64,000 bases of DNA, taken from Azolla caroliniana. Taxonomy: Eukaryota; Polypodiophyta. The DNA lies in the NCBI GenBank assembly GCA_043228905.1, contig JBHGNT010000020.1, positions 6,572,001 through 6,636,000 of the forward strand, given 5' to 3'. The notes under the pieces were generated by a model that was not told the DNA's origin, searched no databases, and was given only the letters and a program-made list of their open reading frames with translations. This document shows positions 11,304-21,650 of this stretch, in pieces. A program made the translations under genes and the position numbers. Within the stretch, counting starts at the first letter, position 1. Every line of letters begins with the position of its first letter.

Positions 11304-11796
11304 TGTTGGCTGGCAAGGCAAAAGGGCCGAGAGTCCAAAATGTAAAAGGGGTATTTAATTAGGAATAGGGAGGTGAAATTAATAAGTACTATGTTATTTT
11401 GAGAATTAATAAGTATTATGTTATTTTGAGAAGCGGGCGGACGGACCCAGAATCGGTATGCCGATTCGGATCCGGACCGGATCATTGCCGGTTGCCGGTT
11501 GGCACTGGTTTGTAACTCGGTCGAAGACCTATAAAAGGACCCGGCAAGAATGTAATCAACGACGGATAATTAATAGAAGTGTTGTTGTTTACGTATGTTA
11601 GTGTATATCTGGTTACTGTCATGTGCTTAATATAATTAATCTTACGTGTGTGTTACGACTAATTAAGAGTGCCAGTTAGTAACCAGTTAAGACCCATTCG
11701 ATACTACGGTCTATCCATATCTCCTCGTACCACCCTTTGGTGAAGTGTTCCACAGGGACACCCTATGTTAGGGCTTGTCCAGCCTAAGGGATAACA
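11304..11796 (+). repeat. 3' LTR of gypsy-2
   Basis: A 493-bp partner of the 5' LTR, from TGTTGGCTGG to GGATAACA, with TATAAAAG at 11530-11537 and two 27-bp repeat units (11378-11431). No clear polypurine tract is visible immediately upstream. Confidence 0.93.
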
Positions 11797-11801
11797 GTCG
11801 T

Positions 11802-13318
11802 CTACATCCAAAACTAGATTGGGGATAAGGTGTAAGCACAGGAGCTATATTTTAGGTGGAAACCGAACTTGAGGCACCTTAGGATATTTAGTAGCATAGC
11901 CGATGTGCATGTACCGAATGAGAAACGGAGGAAGTTGCACCCAAAGTCGGAGAAATGCATACTAGTCGGCTACTCTCATGAGCAGAAAGGGGTATAAGTG
12001 CTATAACCCCCGAACAATGACAGTCCGAGTAAGCCGAGATGTTAAGTTCGATGAATCGGCATCTAGTACTCTCTAGCGACTCCAACTCCTAACTCCGTCG
12101 GAAGATGAGGCTAGCGAGCCCGAATCGATCTGGGCAGAAGATGAGGAAGAATTTTGTACTCTGGAAGAGAGTCCGTTCTCATTCCAGCTAAGTGGGACGA
12201 ATGAGCAACTGAGTCGGCATGACCAATCAAATGAAGAGCCGGCAAGTAGTGGAGACTCAGTCGTGCTCCCCCCGAGCAAGGAACCGAGGAGAAGAGAAGG
12301 GGAAGAAGAAAATGTCGGAATATGACACCAGTAGCGACGAGTCGGATTGGAGCAAATCCAACTCCAGAAAGAATGAAGACGGACCTTCACAGATGAAGTC
12401 TGAGCCGGCCAAGAGGGCCCTGAAATCGGCTAACGAGAAGTTATGTTGATCCACCCACCAGAAGAACCCTGTAAAAAGGTACGGATATAATGAGTACATG
12501 GCGCATCATTATGCGTACATGACGAAAGTGGCGGAGGTGCGTGAGCCAGAGAGCTACGTGGAAGCGGCAAGGGACGCACATTGGCATGCCGCTATGGAGG
12601 AAGACATGCGGGCACTTGATGCCAACAATACACGGGACCTGGTTTACCCTCCCCGACATTACAAACCGATCGGTTGCAAGTGGGTGTACAATGGATATGT
12701 GCAGACCCACAAAATCGACTACGACGAGACCTTCGATCCATAAGCGAAGATGACGACGGTTTGTGTGGTGCTAGCGGTTGCTACGGCAAGGGGGTGGCAT
12801 CTTCACCAAATGGACGTGAAGAATGCGTTTCTTCAAGGTCATCTTCAAGAACAATTCTACATGATCCAGCCCCCCGGATTTCAGTCAAAGATGAACAAGT
12901 CGGCAGTGTGCCGACTCAAGAAGTCTCTCTACGGCCTGAAGCAAGCCCCCCGTGCTTGGAATTCGAAGAACATGCACCAATTGTGTAAGATAGGGTTTGC
13001 GGCCTCGAAGTCGTATTCTTCATTGTTCATCCGGAATGGTTTGGACGGTCCGGTATGTATCCTGTTATATGTAGATGATCTAGTCATCACCGGACCCGAA
13101 CTTGCTGAAATCGGTCGAGTGAAATCCCAATTGTTGGATGCATTTGAAATGAAGAACCTGCGGGACCTTCATTAGTTCCTAGGGATCGAAGTGATCCACA
13201 CCCTCAATGGCATGTTGCTCTCACATCGACACTATGTGTTGAACATGTTGAACCGATCTCGACACCCCTGAACCAGAACTTGAAGCTTAGTCCCAACGGA
13301 TTCCACGCAGGTCTGCAA
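11802..13318 (+). pseudogene. Copia A1 integrase end, RT (3' part)
   Basis: The second half of copia A1 after the gypsy-2 insertion. It begins in the integrase C-terminus (PNLRHLRIFSSIADVHVP, KSEKCILVGYSHEQKG). An acidic linker with S/E/P-rich segments follows, then [57 protein letters not shown] and the catalytic LLYVDDLVIT (YVDD at 13068-13079). Several frameshifts and stops break it. A short internal deletion follows LNML near 13255, and the copy ends near 13318 before RNase H. Confidence 0.88.
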
Positions 13319-13477
13319 GGAAAAGGTTCTTCCCTGCTCTAGCACATTACATATATGTGCTCTACCCTCCCCATTCCGCACCCACTCCCTGTCGAACCCC
13401 CGCCCTTCCCACCCCGCTCACTCAGACAACGCGACAACGGGCTTTACACCTTGTCCAGGAGGAATGACAAGATGATG

Positions 13478-13670
13478 TGCCTGCCCAAACTCCGACCAAT
13501 TTTGTCGAGGCCTCCGAAATGATGTCAAGTCTCTTCTCTTAAACTTTTCGGAGCCCACATCTTTGTCTCAAGTAATCTCCCAAGCCATTCAATATGATAA
13601 TCATCTTTTTGAGCTTCGACGGGATAAACGGGGGACTCGAGGATTTCCGTCTTCCTCCCGCAATGCTCTC
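13478..13670 (+). pseudogene. Gypsy-3 gag fragment, left part
   Basis: Translation gives QFCRGLRNDVKSLLLNF and ISQAIQYDNHLFELRRDKR, the conserved pattern of plant Ty3/gypsy gag (FRxGLxxxVKDLLxxxP then A..CDNRLFERRxE). The reading is open up to the copia B insertion at 13671 and resumes after 19034. The 13319-13477 stretch upstream is C-rich and may be the N-terminal gag or leader of the same remnant; I cannot place it with certainty. Confidence 0.6.
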
Positions 13671-13948
13671 TGTCGAATACATGTGTATAATGGACGTATT
13701 CACACCATCCCGTTTTGGCCATTTATGTAATTAGCATAAAGGGTAGTTGCCCTAAGTCGGTCACTATATATAGTGACCTTGTAACCTCTTTGTGAGGTTG
13801 GTTGTTGTATTCTTCTTTATGAAATAAAGAGTCTTTTGTGTCTCTCTCTCTCTCTCTCTGTGCAACGACCTACATTCTGTCATACACAGGGAATAAACAG
13901 GAATCGAGTGCTTCAAGATCTTCCGCACTGACGACATTGCTTCCAACA
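13671..13948 (+). repeat. 5' LTR of copia B
   Basis: Starts TGTCGAATAC and ends TTCCAACA. It contains a TATA box inside a 20-bp palindrome and a CT microsatellite near its 3' side. Confidence 0.96.
13759..13778. promoter_or_regulatory. Palindromic TATA region in copia B LTR
   Basis: GGTCACTATATATAGTGACC is a perfect 20-bp palindrome centred on the TATA box. The same palindrome occurs in the 3' LTR at 18837-18856. It is the likely Pol II core promoter of the element. Confidence 0.75.
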
Positions 13949-13950
13949 TC

Positions 13951-13962
13951 TGGTATCAGAGC
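13951..13962 (+). other. Primer-binding site of copia B
   Basis: TGGTATCAGAGC matches the complement of the initiator tRNA-Met 3' end. It starts two bases after the 5' LTR, the standard arrangement in plant copia elements. Confidence 0.95.
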
Positions 13963-14203
13963 CTGCACAGTAGTCGGTCCTTCAATCCGCTGTCGGCCGT
14001 CGTCTCTGCATTCGGTTTCCTGCGTCATTCGAAGAAAGAGAGAAGAAGAACAAAAACGAGGTTTGCACCTCATCGCGTTAGATCCCCTTGCTTGGAGTAA
14101 GCCAGCAGGTTGTACTCTGTCTCTTGTGATCGTAACCGCTCGAGGTGAAATCCCCTTGTGCAACTTTGACAACAACCCAAATTCGTGCTTCATCTGGCTG
14201 ATC

Positions 14204-14541
14204 GACATTCGGGAGGATCAGTCGGATCCGTCTCTCTCGTCGCTGCAGTCACCCAAAGCCGAATCGGTCCAGATAATCGGTTTCAATAATCGGTATTCGG
14301 CATATATATATCCGAAGCGAACCGGGCTCACTCCGACTCGGCGACATTCGGGAAGACCAGTCGGTTCTGTCCCTCAGGTTACCGTAGTCAATTCGAGCAA
14401 GTTCAACAATACATATATCCGAAGCCGAACCGACTCGGATTCAAATCCGACTAGAACGATATCGGGTGAGCCAACAGGCTGCACTCCAACAAGATTCGTA
14501 GTCAACTCCGAACCGAGCTTCGTCAACCGAAACCAAATTTG
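14204..14541 (+). repeat. Leader repeats of copia B
   Basis: The untranslated leader before gag holds three diverged direct repeats of roughly 90-135 bp, each starting with GA(C/T)AT(T/A)CGGG(A/T)GA and spaced at about 14206, 14342 and 14458. A related leader precedes gag in copia D (about 60560-60880). Confidence 0.6.
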
Positions 14542-16326
14542 ATGGCATCAACATCAGGCTCGTCAGAAATGAGTCTACGAAAGTTCGATGGATCGAACTT
14601 CAACTTCTGGAAGGAACAAATGCAGGACTATCTCATAGTCAAGGGGCAAATCGATCCCATCGAAAATGAAGAACCTCCAGAAGGATACAAACCAATTGAG
14701 TGGCAGAAGCTGGACAGAATCGTCCGCGCCACGATTCGGATGCACCTATCGGAATCGGTATACTTCACGGTGCAATCGTGTACGACAGCATTCGAACTGT
14801 GGAAAACACTGTCGGACACTTACGAAAAGAAGGTCGCCGCAACGAAGATGTTTCTGATCCGGCGCCTCTACAACTTGCGGATGAAAGAATCCGACTCGGT
14901 TCAAGCACACCTCAATGAGTACGAAAGCATAAGCTCCCAAATCTCGTCACAGGGGACGGCAATCGAGGATGAACTCAGAGCAATGATACTCATGAGCAGC
15001 CTTCCCTCATCATGGGAAACTTTCGTCACAACCGTGTGCAACGCGTCAACCACGGCTGTTAAATACTCCGAAGTCACGAGCGCAATCCTGACCGAAGCAG
15101 CTCGGAGAAAGTCTTTCGCCAAAGACTCAACAGAAGACGCTTACGTAGTACAAGGTTCGACAGACCGATCGAACATACGAGGAAGAGATTCCTCACGACC
15201 GCCGAACAATCAGCGAAGACGGAGCCAGTCACGGGATCACCGAATCTGCAACTACTGCAAGAAACCCGGACACATCAAAGCCGACTGCCGCGCACTCAAG
15301 AACAAGAACAACAAGAAGAGTGGCCGGCATGAGGAGATCAATTACGTCAGCTTCTCAGCTGATGTGCTACCAGACGACCCGAACATACTATCAATCGAAA
15401 ATCCAGTCGGCTCAGAAGTTCTGCTCACGACTGAAGAATCGAGCACATGGCTCTTGGATTCGGGTGCGTCATTTCATGTGACTCCTCATCGGTCCCAATT
15501 TCGGCAATATACGATCCGTCACTCCGACTCAGTTCGGGTCGGCAACTCACAACACTGTGACATCATCGGAATCGGCACAGTAGAGCTCAACCTTGCAGGT
15601 GGCTCTACACTTGTACTCCACAATGTCCGACATGTACCCGAGCTCTCAAGGCCATTGATCTCAGTCGGACAACTGGATGAAGACGGCATTCGTGCCGGTT
15701 TTTCTTCGGGAGGGTGGACACTCCACAGGGGGAACCTCCTGCTTGCTAGAGGACCCAAGATACACTCATTGTATCCGTTACATGTTACGCTCAGAGAGGG
15801 TAACCTGTTTTTGGTGGATATTCCTGTGTCATCATTATGGCACCGAAGACTGGGACACCTCAGCAAGGCCGGCATCACGCACCTATCTAGAGCCGGATAC
15901 ATCCCCAAACTCTCCTTCTCGGACCATCAATTTTGCGAGCACTGCCAGTATGGCAAACAAGCAGCCGCATCACACCCGACATCAGCACCAAGAGAAACGA
16001 GACCTCTCGACTTAGTCCATTCGGACGTCTGTGGCCCAATGCCGCATCAGTCTCTAGGCGGTGCATCTTACTTCGTCACTTTTATTGACGATTCGACTCG
16101 AAAAGTGTGGGCTTATCCAATTCGCACCAAAGATCGAGTCTTCTCGATCTTCACCGATTGGCTCGCTATGGTGGAAAATCAAACCGACCGAAAGCTGAAA
16201 TGCCTTCGGACCGACAATGGGGGAGAGTTCAAATCAGAAGAATTCGTCAAATTCTGCCGACAACGCGGCATCCGACGTGAATTTACGGCACCACACAGTC
16301 CGGAGCAAAACGGGATTGCAGAGTGA
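14542..16326 (+). pseudogene. Copia B gag, protease and integrase (5' half of gag-pol)
   Basis: First half of the polyprotein, starting at ATG 14542 (MASTSGSSEM). Gag has the copia core (LRKFDGSNFNFWKEQMQDYL, then SSLPSSWETFV) and a CCHC knuckle CNYCKKPGHIKADC near 15247-15290. The aspartic protease motif WLLDSGASFHVT lies near 15450-15485. The gag-pre-integrase zinc region (LWHRRLGHL, CEHCQYGKQ) and integrase core (LVHSDVCGP, LRTDNGGEFKS, HSPEQNGIAE) follow. TGA 16324-16326 stops the frame directly after the catalytic Glu. The codon is one C-to-T change from an Arg codon, and the Arg at this point is conserved in relatives, so this is a nonsense mutation of an otherwise open frame. Confidence 0.95.
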
Positions 16327-18555
16327 ATGAATCGGACAATCCAAGAACGGATAGTTTCCATGCTCCAACACTCCGGACTGTCGGATGGCTTCTGGGCAGA
16401 GGCTCTACTCACGGCAGTACACATAATCAATATGTCGCCAAGTAGACCTCTAGGACTTCAAATTCCTCAGGAACTATGGATCGGCAGAAAGCCGAATTAC
16501 GACAAGCTGAGGATCTTCGGATGCGAGGCGTATGCCCTTATTCCGAAAGATGATCGCCGCAAACTTGCACCTCGGTCCAGGAAATGCATTTTCCTTGGAT
16601 ATGGATCCGACGGCGAAATGGGATACCGACTCTGGGACCCCGAACGCAGACAAATCGTTCGAAGTTCGGACGTTGTGTTCAACGAGTCGGCTATGAATCC
16701 ATCTGTCGAAAAACCGATCGAAGTCCGAAGGGTAACATTTTCCGATGTGCCGACCCTTCAAGAAGGCCCCGCCCTCAACACACGGTCAGCTTCACGGGTA
16801 GCTGAACCTTACACTACCGACTCAGACAACTCTGACTCGGCACAGCCGAATGATTCGGTTTCGGACCATCCGACCTCGATACCCGATGCGACCAGTCCAA
16901 TCCTACTTCGACGATCCGAGAGACTGTCGCAACCTCCGGAGAGATATTCTCCTGGAATTTTCTTCACCGACGCCGGCGAACCGACGTCTTACGAAGAAGC
17001 ATCGACATCTGTCGATTCAGCCACCTGGCATCTGGCGATGGAGTCGGAAATGCACTCCATCCGGGCAAACAAGACTTGGGATCTGGTCGAATTACCTAGG
17101 AACCGACGTGCTCTTCCTTGCAAGTGGGTTTATCGACTAAAAGAGACGTCTGATTCGACCACCCCAAAGTACAAGGCCAGATTGGTTGCGAAGGGCTTCC
17201 GACAAGAATACGGCGTCGACTTCGACGAGATTTTTTCACCAGTGGTGAAAATGACAACCCTTCGTTTCCTACTCGGCGTAGTGGCAGCCGACAACTTGGA
17301 GCTGATTCAGCTAGATGTCAAAACAGCATTCCTCCATGGTGATCTTGACGAGGAAATTTATATGGAGCAGCCAAAAGGCTTCGTGGCAACCAGCCAAGAA
17401 CATCTAGTCTGCCGACTCAGGAAGAGTCTATACGGCCTCAAACAGGCACCGCGACAATGGTACAAGAAGTTCGACGACTTCATCCAATCGATCGGCTTCT
17501 CAAAAAGCGATGAGGACCATTGTCTCTTCACCAACACAGCTCAAGATGGATCACCCATCTTCCTCATCATTTACGTGGACGACATGCTAATTTCTGGACG
17601 CCACGCGGGCGAACTTGCCGATCTCGTTCGGCAACTGCGGTTGAAGTTTGCCATGAAGGACCTCGGTCCGGCACGACACATCCTTGGCATGAAGATTAGT
17701 CGGCATCGCGATAAACGACATCTTTTTTTGTCTCAGACCGACTATATCGGACGTGTCTTGGAACGCTTCAACATGCAATCAGCCAAATCTGCTTCAACCC
17801 CACTCCCCATGAATCTTCGGCTCTCTCAGCGAGACTGCCCGACATCCGGTCCGGAGGGGGAAGATATGAAGTCGGTACCGTATGCACCGGCAGTCGGCTC
17901 CCTTATGTACCTGATGGTCGCGACACGGCCTGACATCTCTCATGCCGTAGGAGTCGTTAGCAGATTTATGCACAATCCTGGCCGATCGCATTGGAACGCA
18001 GTCAAGCATGTGTTCAGATATCTGGCTGGCACAAAAGACCATGGCATTCTTTTCGGACCGAACCGAACCTCAGGCGTAGTCAGTTACACCGACTCTGACT
18101 TCGCCGGCTGTATAGACAGTCGGAAATCAACAACCGGATACTGCTTCAAATTCGGCAATGGAGCAATCTCGTGGAAGTCGAAACTTCAGGAGTGCACAGC
18201 GACCTCAACGACCGAAGCAGAATATGTAGCTGCGTCTGACGCAGCAAAAGAAGCTTTGTGGCTCGGTCGGCTGGCGCACACGTTTCGACAAGTCGAACAT
18301 GACTCGGCTCCAGTTGTCTACAGCGACAGTCAAGGTGCTGTTGCCTTGTCGAAAAATCCGGTTCACCACAACGCCTCCAAACATATCGACGTTCGATATC
18401 ACTTCGTTCGGGACTGCGTCATTTCAGGGAAAATCGGTCTAGAGAAAATATCCACAACCGATAATGTCGCAGATGGAATGACCAAATGTCTCTCGGCAGA
18501 CCGTTTTCGGTCTCTTCGGCATCAGATGGGCGTAACGACAAACCAGTCCGGTTAG
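16327..18555 (+). pseudogene. Copia B integrase end, RT and RNase H (3' half)
   Basis: Same frame as the upstream half and open for 742 codons to TAG at 18553-18555. It contains the integrase C-terminus (IFGCEAYALIPKDDRRKL, KCIFLGYG), an S/T/D-rich linker, RT ([50 protein letters not shown], catalytic YVDD at 17572-17583) and RNase H (YTDSDFAGC, STTEAEYVAASDAAKEALW, VVYSDSQGAVAL, SKHIDVRYHF). Without readthrough of the upstream TGA this part would not be made. The domains themselves look intact. Confidence 0.95.
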
Positions 18556-18738
18556 AGCCGGACACAGAGCAGGATGGTTCCCGACAACCGACATCAGCTC
18601 CTTAATGATCGGCTTCAACTGTTCCGACCCGACCAGTTCGGTCTTCTGTCTTCGGATCCTGCCGACTCGAACAAAGCTGATATGTCCGAGAACCTAAGTC
18701 TATACCTGTAATCTTAGATAACCCATGTATACGCCCAT

Positions 18739-18748
18739 TACGGGGGAG
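18739..18748 (+). other. Polypurine tract of copia B
   Basis: TACGGGGGAG directly abuts the TG of the 3' LTR, the expected plus-strand DNA primer site. Confidence 0.8.
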
Positions 18749-19029
18749 TGTCGAATACATGTGTATAATGGACGTATTCACACCATCCCGTTTTGGCCAT
18801 TTATGTAATTAGCATAAAGGGTAGTTGCCCTAAGTCGGTCACTATATATAGTGACCTTGTAACCTCTTTGTGAGGTTGGTTGTTGTATTATTCTTCTTTA
18901 TGAAATAAAGAGTCTTTTGTGTGTCTCTCTCTCTCTCTCTGTGCAACGACCTACATTCTGTCATACACAGGGAATAAACAGGAATCGAGTGCTTCAAGAT
19001 CTTCCGCACTGACGACATTGCTTCCAACA
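18749..19029 (+). repeat. 3' LTR of copia B
   Basis: A 281-bp LTR, near-identical to the 5' LTR, with the same TATA palindrome at 18837-18856. It is followed by the CTCTC target copy. Confidence 0.96.
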
Positions 19030-19034
19030 CTCTC

Positions 19035-19200
19035 CATTCACAAGGCCATATATATTAGTTTCGCCTCTAGTTCCCTTGACATTGAAGGTCGCAAACCTTA
19101 AAGAAACCCACGAAACCTATCAAAATTGTGCATGTTAGTAATTTGTAACATTATTCTTTGATATTCAATAATATGCTCCCTAAGTTTCCCCAATTCTTGT
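19035..19200 (+). pseudogene. Gypsy-3 gag remnant, right flank of copia B
   Basis: Resumes gypsy-3 sequence after the copia B target copy. A short readable piece (ISFASSSLDIEGRKP) resembles the Pro/Ser then hydrophobic-Asp-Ile motif found downstream of the gypsy gag core, but in a shifted frame. It decays into AT-rich DNA and ends at the copia A2 LTR at 19201. Confidence 0.35.
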
Positions 19201-19606
19201 TGTGAAAGTTTATATGCGGAAGTGTATGACAAACCGGCTCAGCCGGATACCACTAGAAAATAGAGAGAAGAAGGTTTAACAAAGAATGCATGGGAGAGAC
19301 AGAGAGAACAAGACATAAAACTCAATTAAAAAATAATAATACTTTGTACATAGAATGTGCTCAGAGAGCACTTTTATACAAGTCCCTAAAGGATTGACAT
19401 AAGTACGGACAGGTACTTCAATGCTCATACGAGCGACTGACACTGACGCCCAAAACTATGCCTACATACTAGGCTAGATTTGTAGGCCTCTAACGGCCTA
19501 CCGGTTTCAATCCAATCTGGCTCCTAGTTCCTGATACCATCTGGACACCAATCCGGCTCTGGCTTATTCAGCAGATCCAGATCCGGTTGAGCTTGTGCGC
19601 TCAACA
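19201..19606 (-). repeat. 3' LTR of copia A2
   Basis: A 406-bp LTR; on the minus strand it reads TGTTGAGC...TTTCACA. The polypurine tract on the minus strand (CTTGAGGGGGAG) abuts it at 19607-19618. It is related to, but clearly diverged from, the A3 LTR. Confidence 0.93.
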
Positions 19607-20260
19607 CTCCCCCTCAAGCTCAACTTGAGGTTGGATCATGGTGTCAGTATCTATAGTAGCCGGTCCTTTCCTCCGGCTCCTTCTGGCGTCTTCCCGCCTT
19701 GCTCGCGCTCCTCGTCCGGTCAAGTTCCGATTCCCGCGACCCGTTCGGTTTTGCAGAACTCGACCTCCTTGGTTGGCTTGTCTGCTCAGTATGCCCATCT
19801 CAGCTCCTTCGCTGCTATGACTCTAGCACTTGTCAACCCATCGGTTCCTCCGTATTTGTGTCAACGTCCACTGCCTTCTCGTCCGCTTGGCCTTTAGTTG
19901 ATCCGGCTCCTCCAAATCAAATTGTTGAACCAAAACGGCTTCCTCCGATTCATTCCAGCTCTTGTCAAAATCAGTTGCCTCCGATTCATTCCGGCTCTTG
20001 TCCGAGTTGGTAGTCTCTAACTCGTCTTTCGTTTTTAGGCCCTTCACTACATCGGACCACGTCTGGGTCTTGGCCTTCTTCTGGTCGGCTCTGTCCTTCT
20101 TGAGTCTGTCGCCGCTGCCACTTGTTCGGGCTCGACTTCCTTTTTCTGCTCCGACTTGTTCTTTCTTCCTCTCTGGCTCTTTCTGGTGCCATTACCCGTT
20201 CTCCCTCTCAAGTGCGGCACGTCGAGATGTTGCATGCCGAGCATCTCCGAAAAGTGCTAC
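19601..20260 (-). pseudogene. Copia A2 pol C-terminal extension
   Basis: A highly charged tail after RNase H, not part of the usual copia pol. Readable pieces include TWSDVVKGL, ESEATDFDKSWNESEE and LKAKRTRRQW; after a frameshift come NLTGRGARARREDARR and QPQVELEGEC, with the stop codon inside the first bases of the 3' LTR. The same pieces occur in copy A3. A purine tract matching the true polypurine tract lies at its N-terminal side near 20194-20205. Function unknown; basic Arg/Gly-rich sequence suggests nucleic-acid binding. Confidence 0.7.
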
Positions 20261-21650
20261 AACATGTATGATCTGAGTGTCTTGGTGAAGATGTCGGCGA
20301 CTTGCCGATCCGTGTGACCTTACTAAAGTCTAACTTCACCGCTCAAGACCCGCTCACGGACAAAGTGATAATGCACTTCTATGTGCTTTGTTCGAGCATG
20401 GAATACAGGGTTCTTGGCGAGCTGTATGTTGCTTACGTTGTCACAATAAATCAGGATCGGGGTCGAGACCTCGATTTGGAGGTCTTGCAGCATTCGTCGA
20501 AGCTAGATGACTTCATAGGTGGCAACGATAGCACCCCAATATTCAGCCTCAGTGCTCGATAGAGCCACTGTTGGTTGCTTTTTGCTGCTCCACGCAACGG
20601 TCACGCTACCAAGAGAGAACATGTAACTGGAGGTGGATCGTTCATCCGATGCATCACGAGCCCAATCGGCATCGGTATATCCAACTAGCTCCCCAGCTAT
20701 ATCGTGTCTGTATAACAATCCTCGGTCCTTCGTGTCGCTAACATATCACAATAGTCGATGCGCGCACTGAAGGTGCTCCACAGTGGACTTCTGCATAAAC
20801 TGGTTGATCACTCCGTCTGGATAACCGATGTCGAGTCAGGTGATTGTCAAGTAGATAAGGCTTTCGACAACTTGTCAGAACCGTTTCGCATTGCAGGTAG
20901 GTCCGAAGTCAGGACATAGCTTCAGGTTCTAGTCCAGGGGTGTGGAGATCGGTCGGCATTCCGTCATGCCAAACTTGTACAACATCTTCAACACATAATG
21001 GCGTTGTGAGAGCAATATGTTGTAGGGGGTCTGGATCACCTCGATCCCAAGAAAATAATGAAGGTCCCCCAGGTCCTTCATTTCAAATGCATCCGACAAC
21101 TGGGACTTTACGTAGTTGATTTCATCGAGTCCTGGTTCGGTGATCACCAGATCATCTAAATACAGTACGATACAAATTGGACCATCCGGACCTTTCCGGA
21201 TGAACAACGAAGAGTCAGACTTTGAGGCCGCAAACCCCATCTCACGCAACCGGTGCGTGATTTCACATTCCAAGCTTGGGGGGCTTGCTTCAGACCATAA
21301 AGTGACTTTTTAGGTCTGCATATTGCTCACCTGTTCATCTCTGATTGAAAACCGGGGGCTTGGATCATATAGACCCGTTCTTTAAGGTCACATTGAAGAA
21401 ACGCATTCTTCACGTCCATTTGGTGAAGATGTCATCCCCTTGCCGTAGCAACAGCCAGTACCACACCAACCATCATCATCTTCGCTACCAAAGCGAAGGT
21501 CTCGTCATAGTCGATTCACTGGGTCTGTGCATATCCCTTTGCCACTAACCGGGCCTTGTATCGGTTGACCAAACCGTCGGCATTGTACTTTACCTTATAC
21601 ACCCACTTGCAGCCAATTGGTTTACATTGTCAAGGAGGGTCAACCAGGTC
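20261..21650 (-). pseudogene. Copia A2 RT and RNase H
   Basis: Minus-strand remains of RNase H (YTDADWARDASDERSTSSYM, then VALSSTEAEYWGA, about 20540-20680) and RT (FAASKSDSSLFIRKGP, catalytic box LYLDDLVIT near 21150-21165, FEMKDLGDLHYFLGIEV, ISTPLD). The box reads YLDD instead of the YVDD of its relatives. The N-terminal RT part (EEEMRALDANDTWDLVDPP, 21630-21700) is in another frame. Multiple stops and shifts. Confidence 0.88.

Larger units (their letters stand above)
1724..11796 (+). mobile_element. Ty3/gypsy element gypsy-2, complete with both LTRs
   Basis: A 10,073-bp element with LTRs that start TGTTGGC and end ATAACA. Flanking 5-bp sequences are ATCGT (1719-1723) and GTCGT (11797-11801), a target duplication with one mismatch. 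The interrupted target is the copia A1 integrase. Order inside: primer-site region, gag with 12-residue repeats and zinc knuckle, second knuckle, protease, RT, RNase H, integrase, then an extra sense ORF of about 930 codons. RT and RNase H before integrase defines Ty3/gypsy order. Many in-frame stops and at least two frameshifts show it is inactive. Confidence 0.92.
13671..19029 (+). mobile_element. Ty1/copia element copia B, near-intact and young
   Basis: A 5,359-bp element with LTRs of 278 and 281 bp that differ by a 3-bp indel and about one substitution, so the insertion is recent. Exact 5-bp target duplication CTCTC (13666-13670 and 19030-19034). It has a canonical tRNA-iMet primer site, one gag-pol frame (14542-18555) in copia order (gag, protease, integrase, RT, RNase H) and a polypurine tract before the 3' LTR. 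A single in-frame TGA is the only visible coding defect. It landed in gypsy-3 gag. Confidence 0.97.

Noticed and set aside
13838-14542. 234-codon open frame through the LTR end, primer site and leader of copia B
   Set aside because: It has no proper ATG at its start, crosses the primer-binding site and has no domain. The leader repeats probably keep it open.
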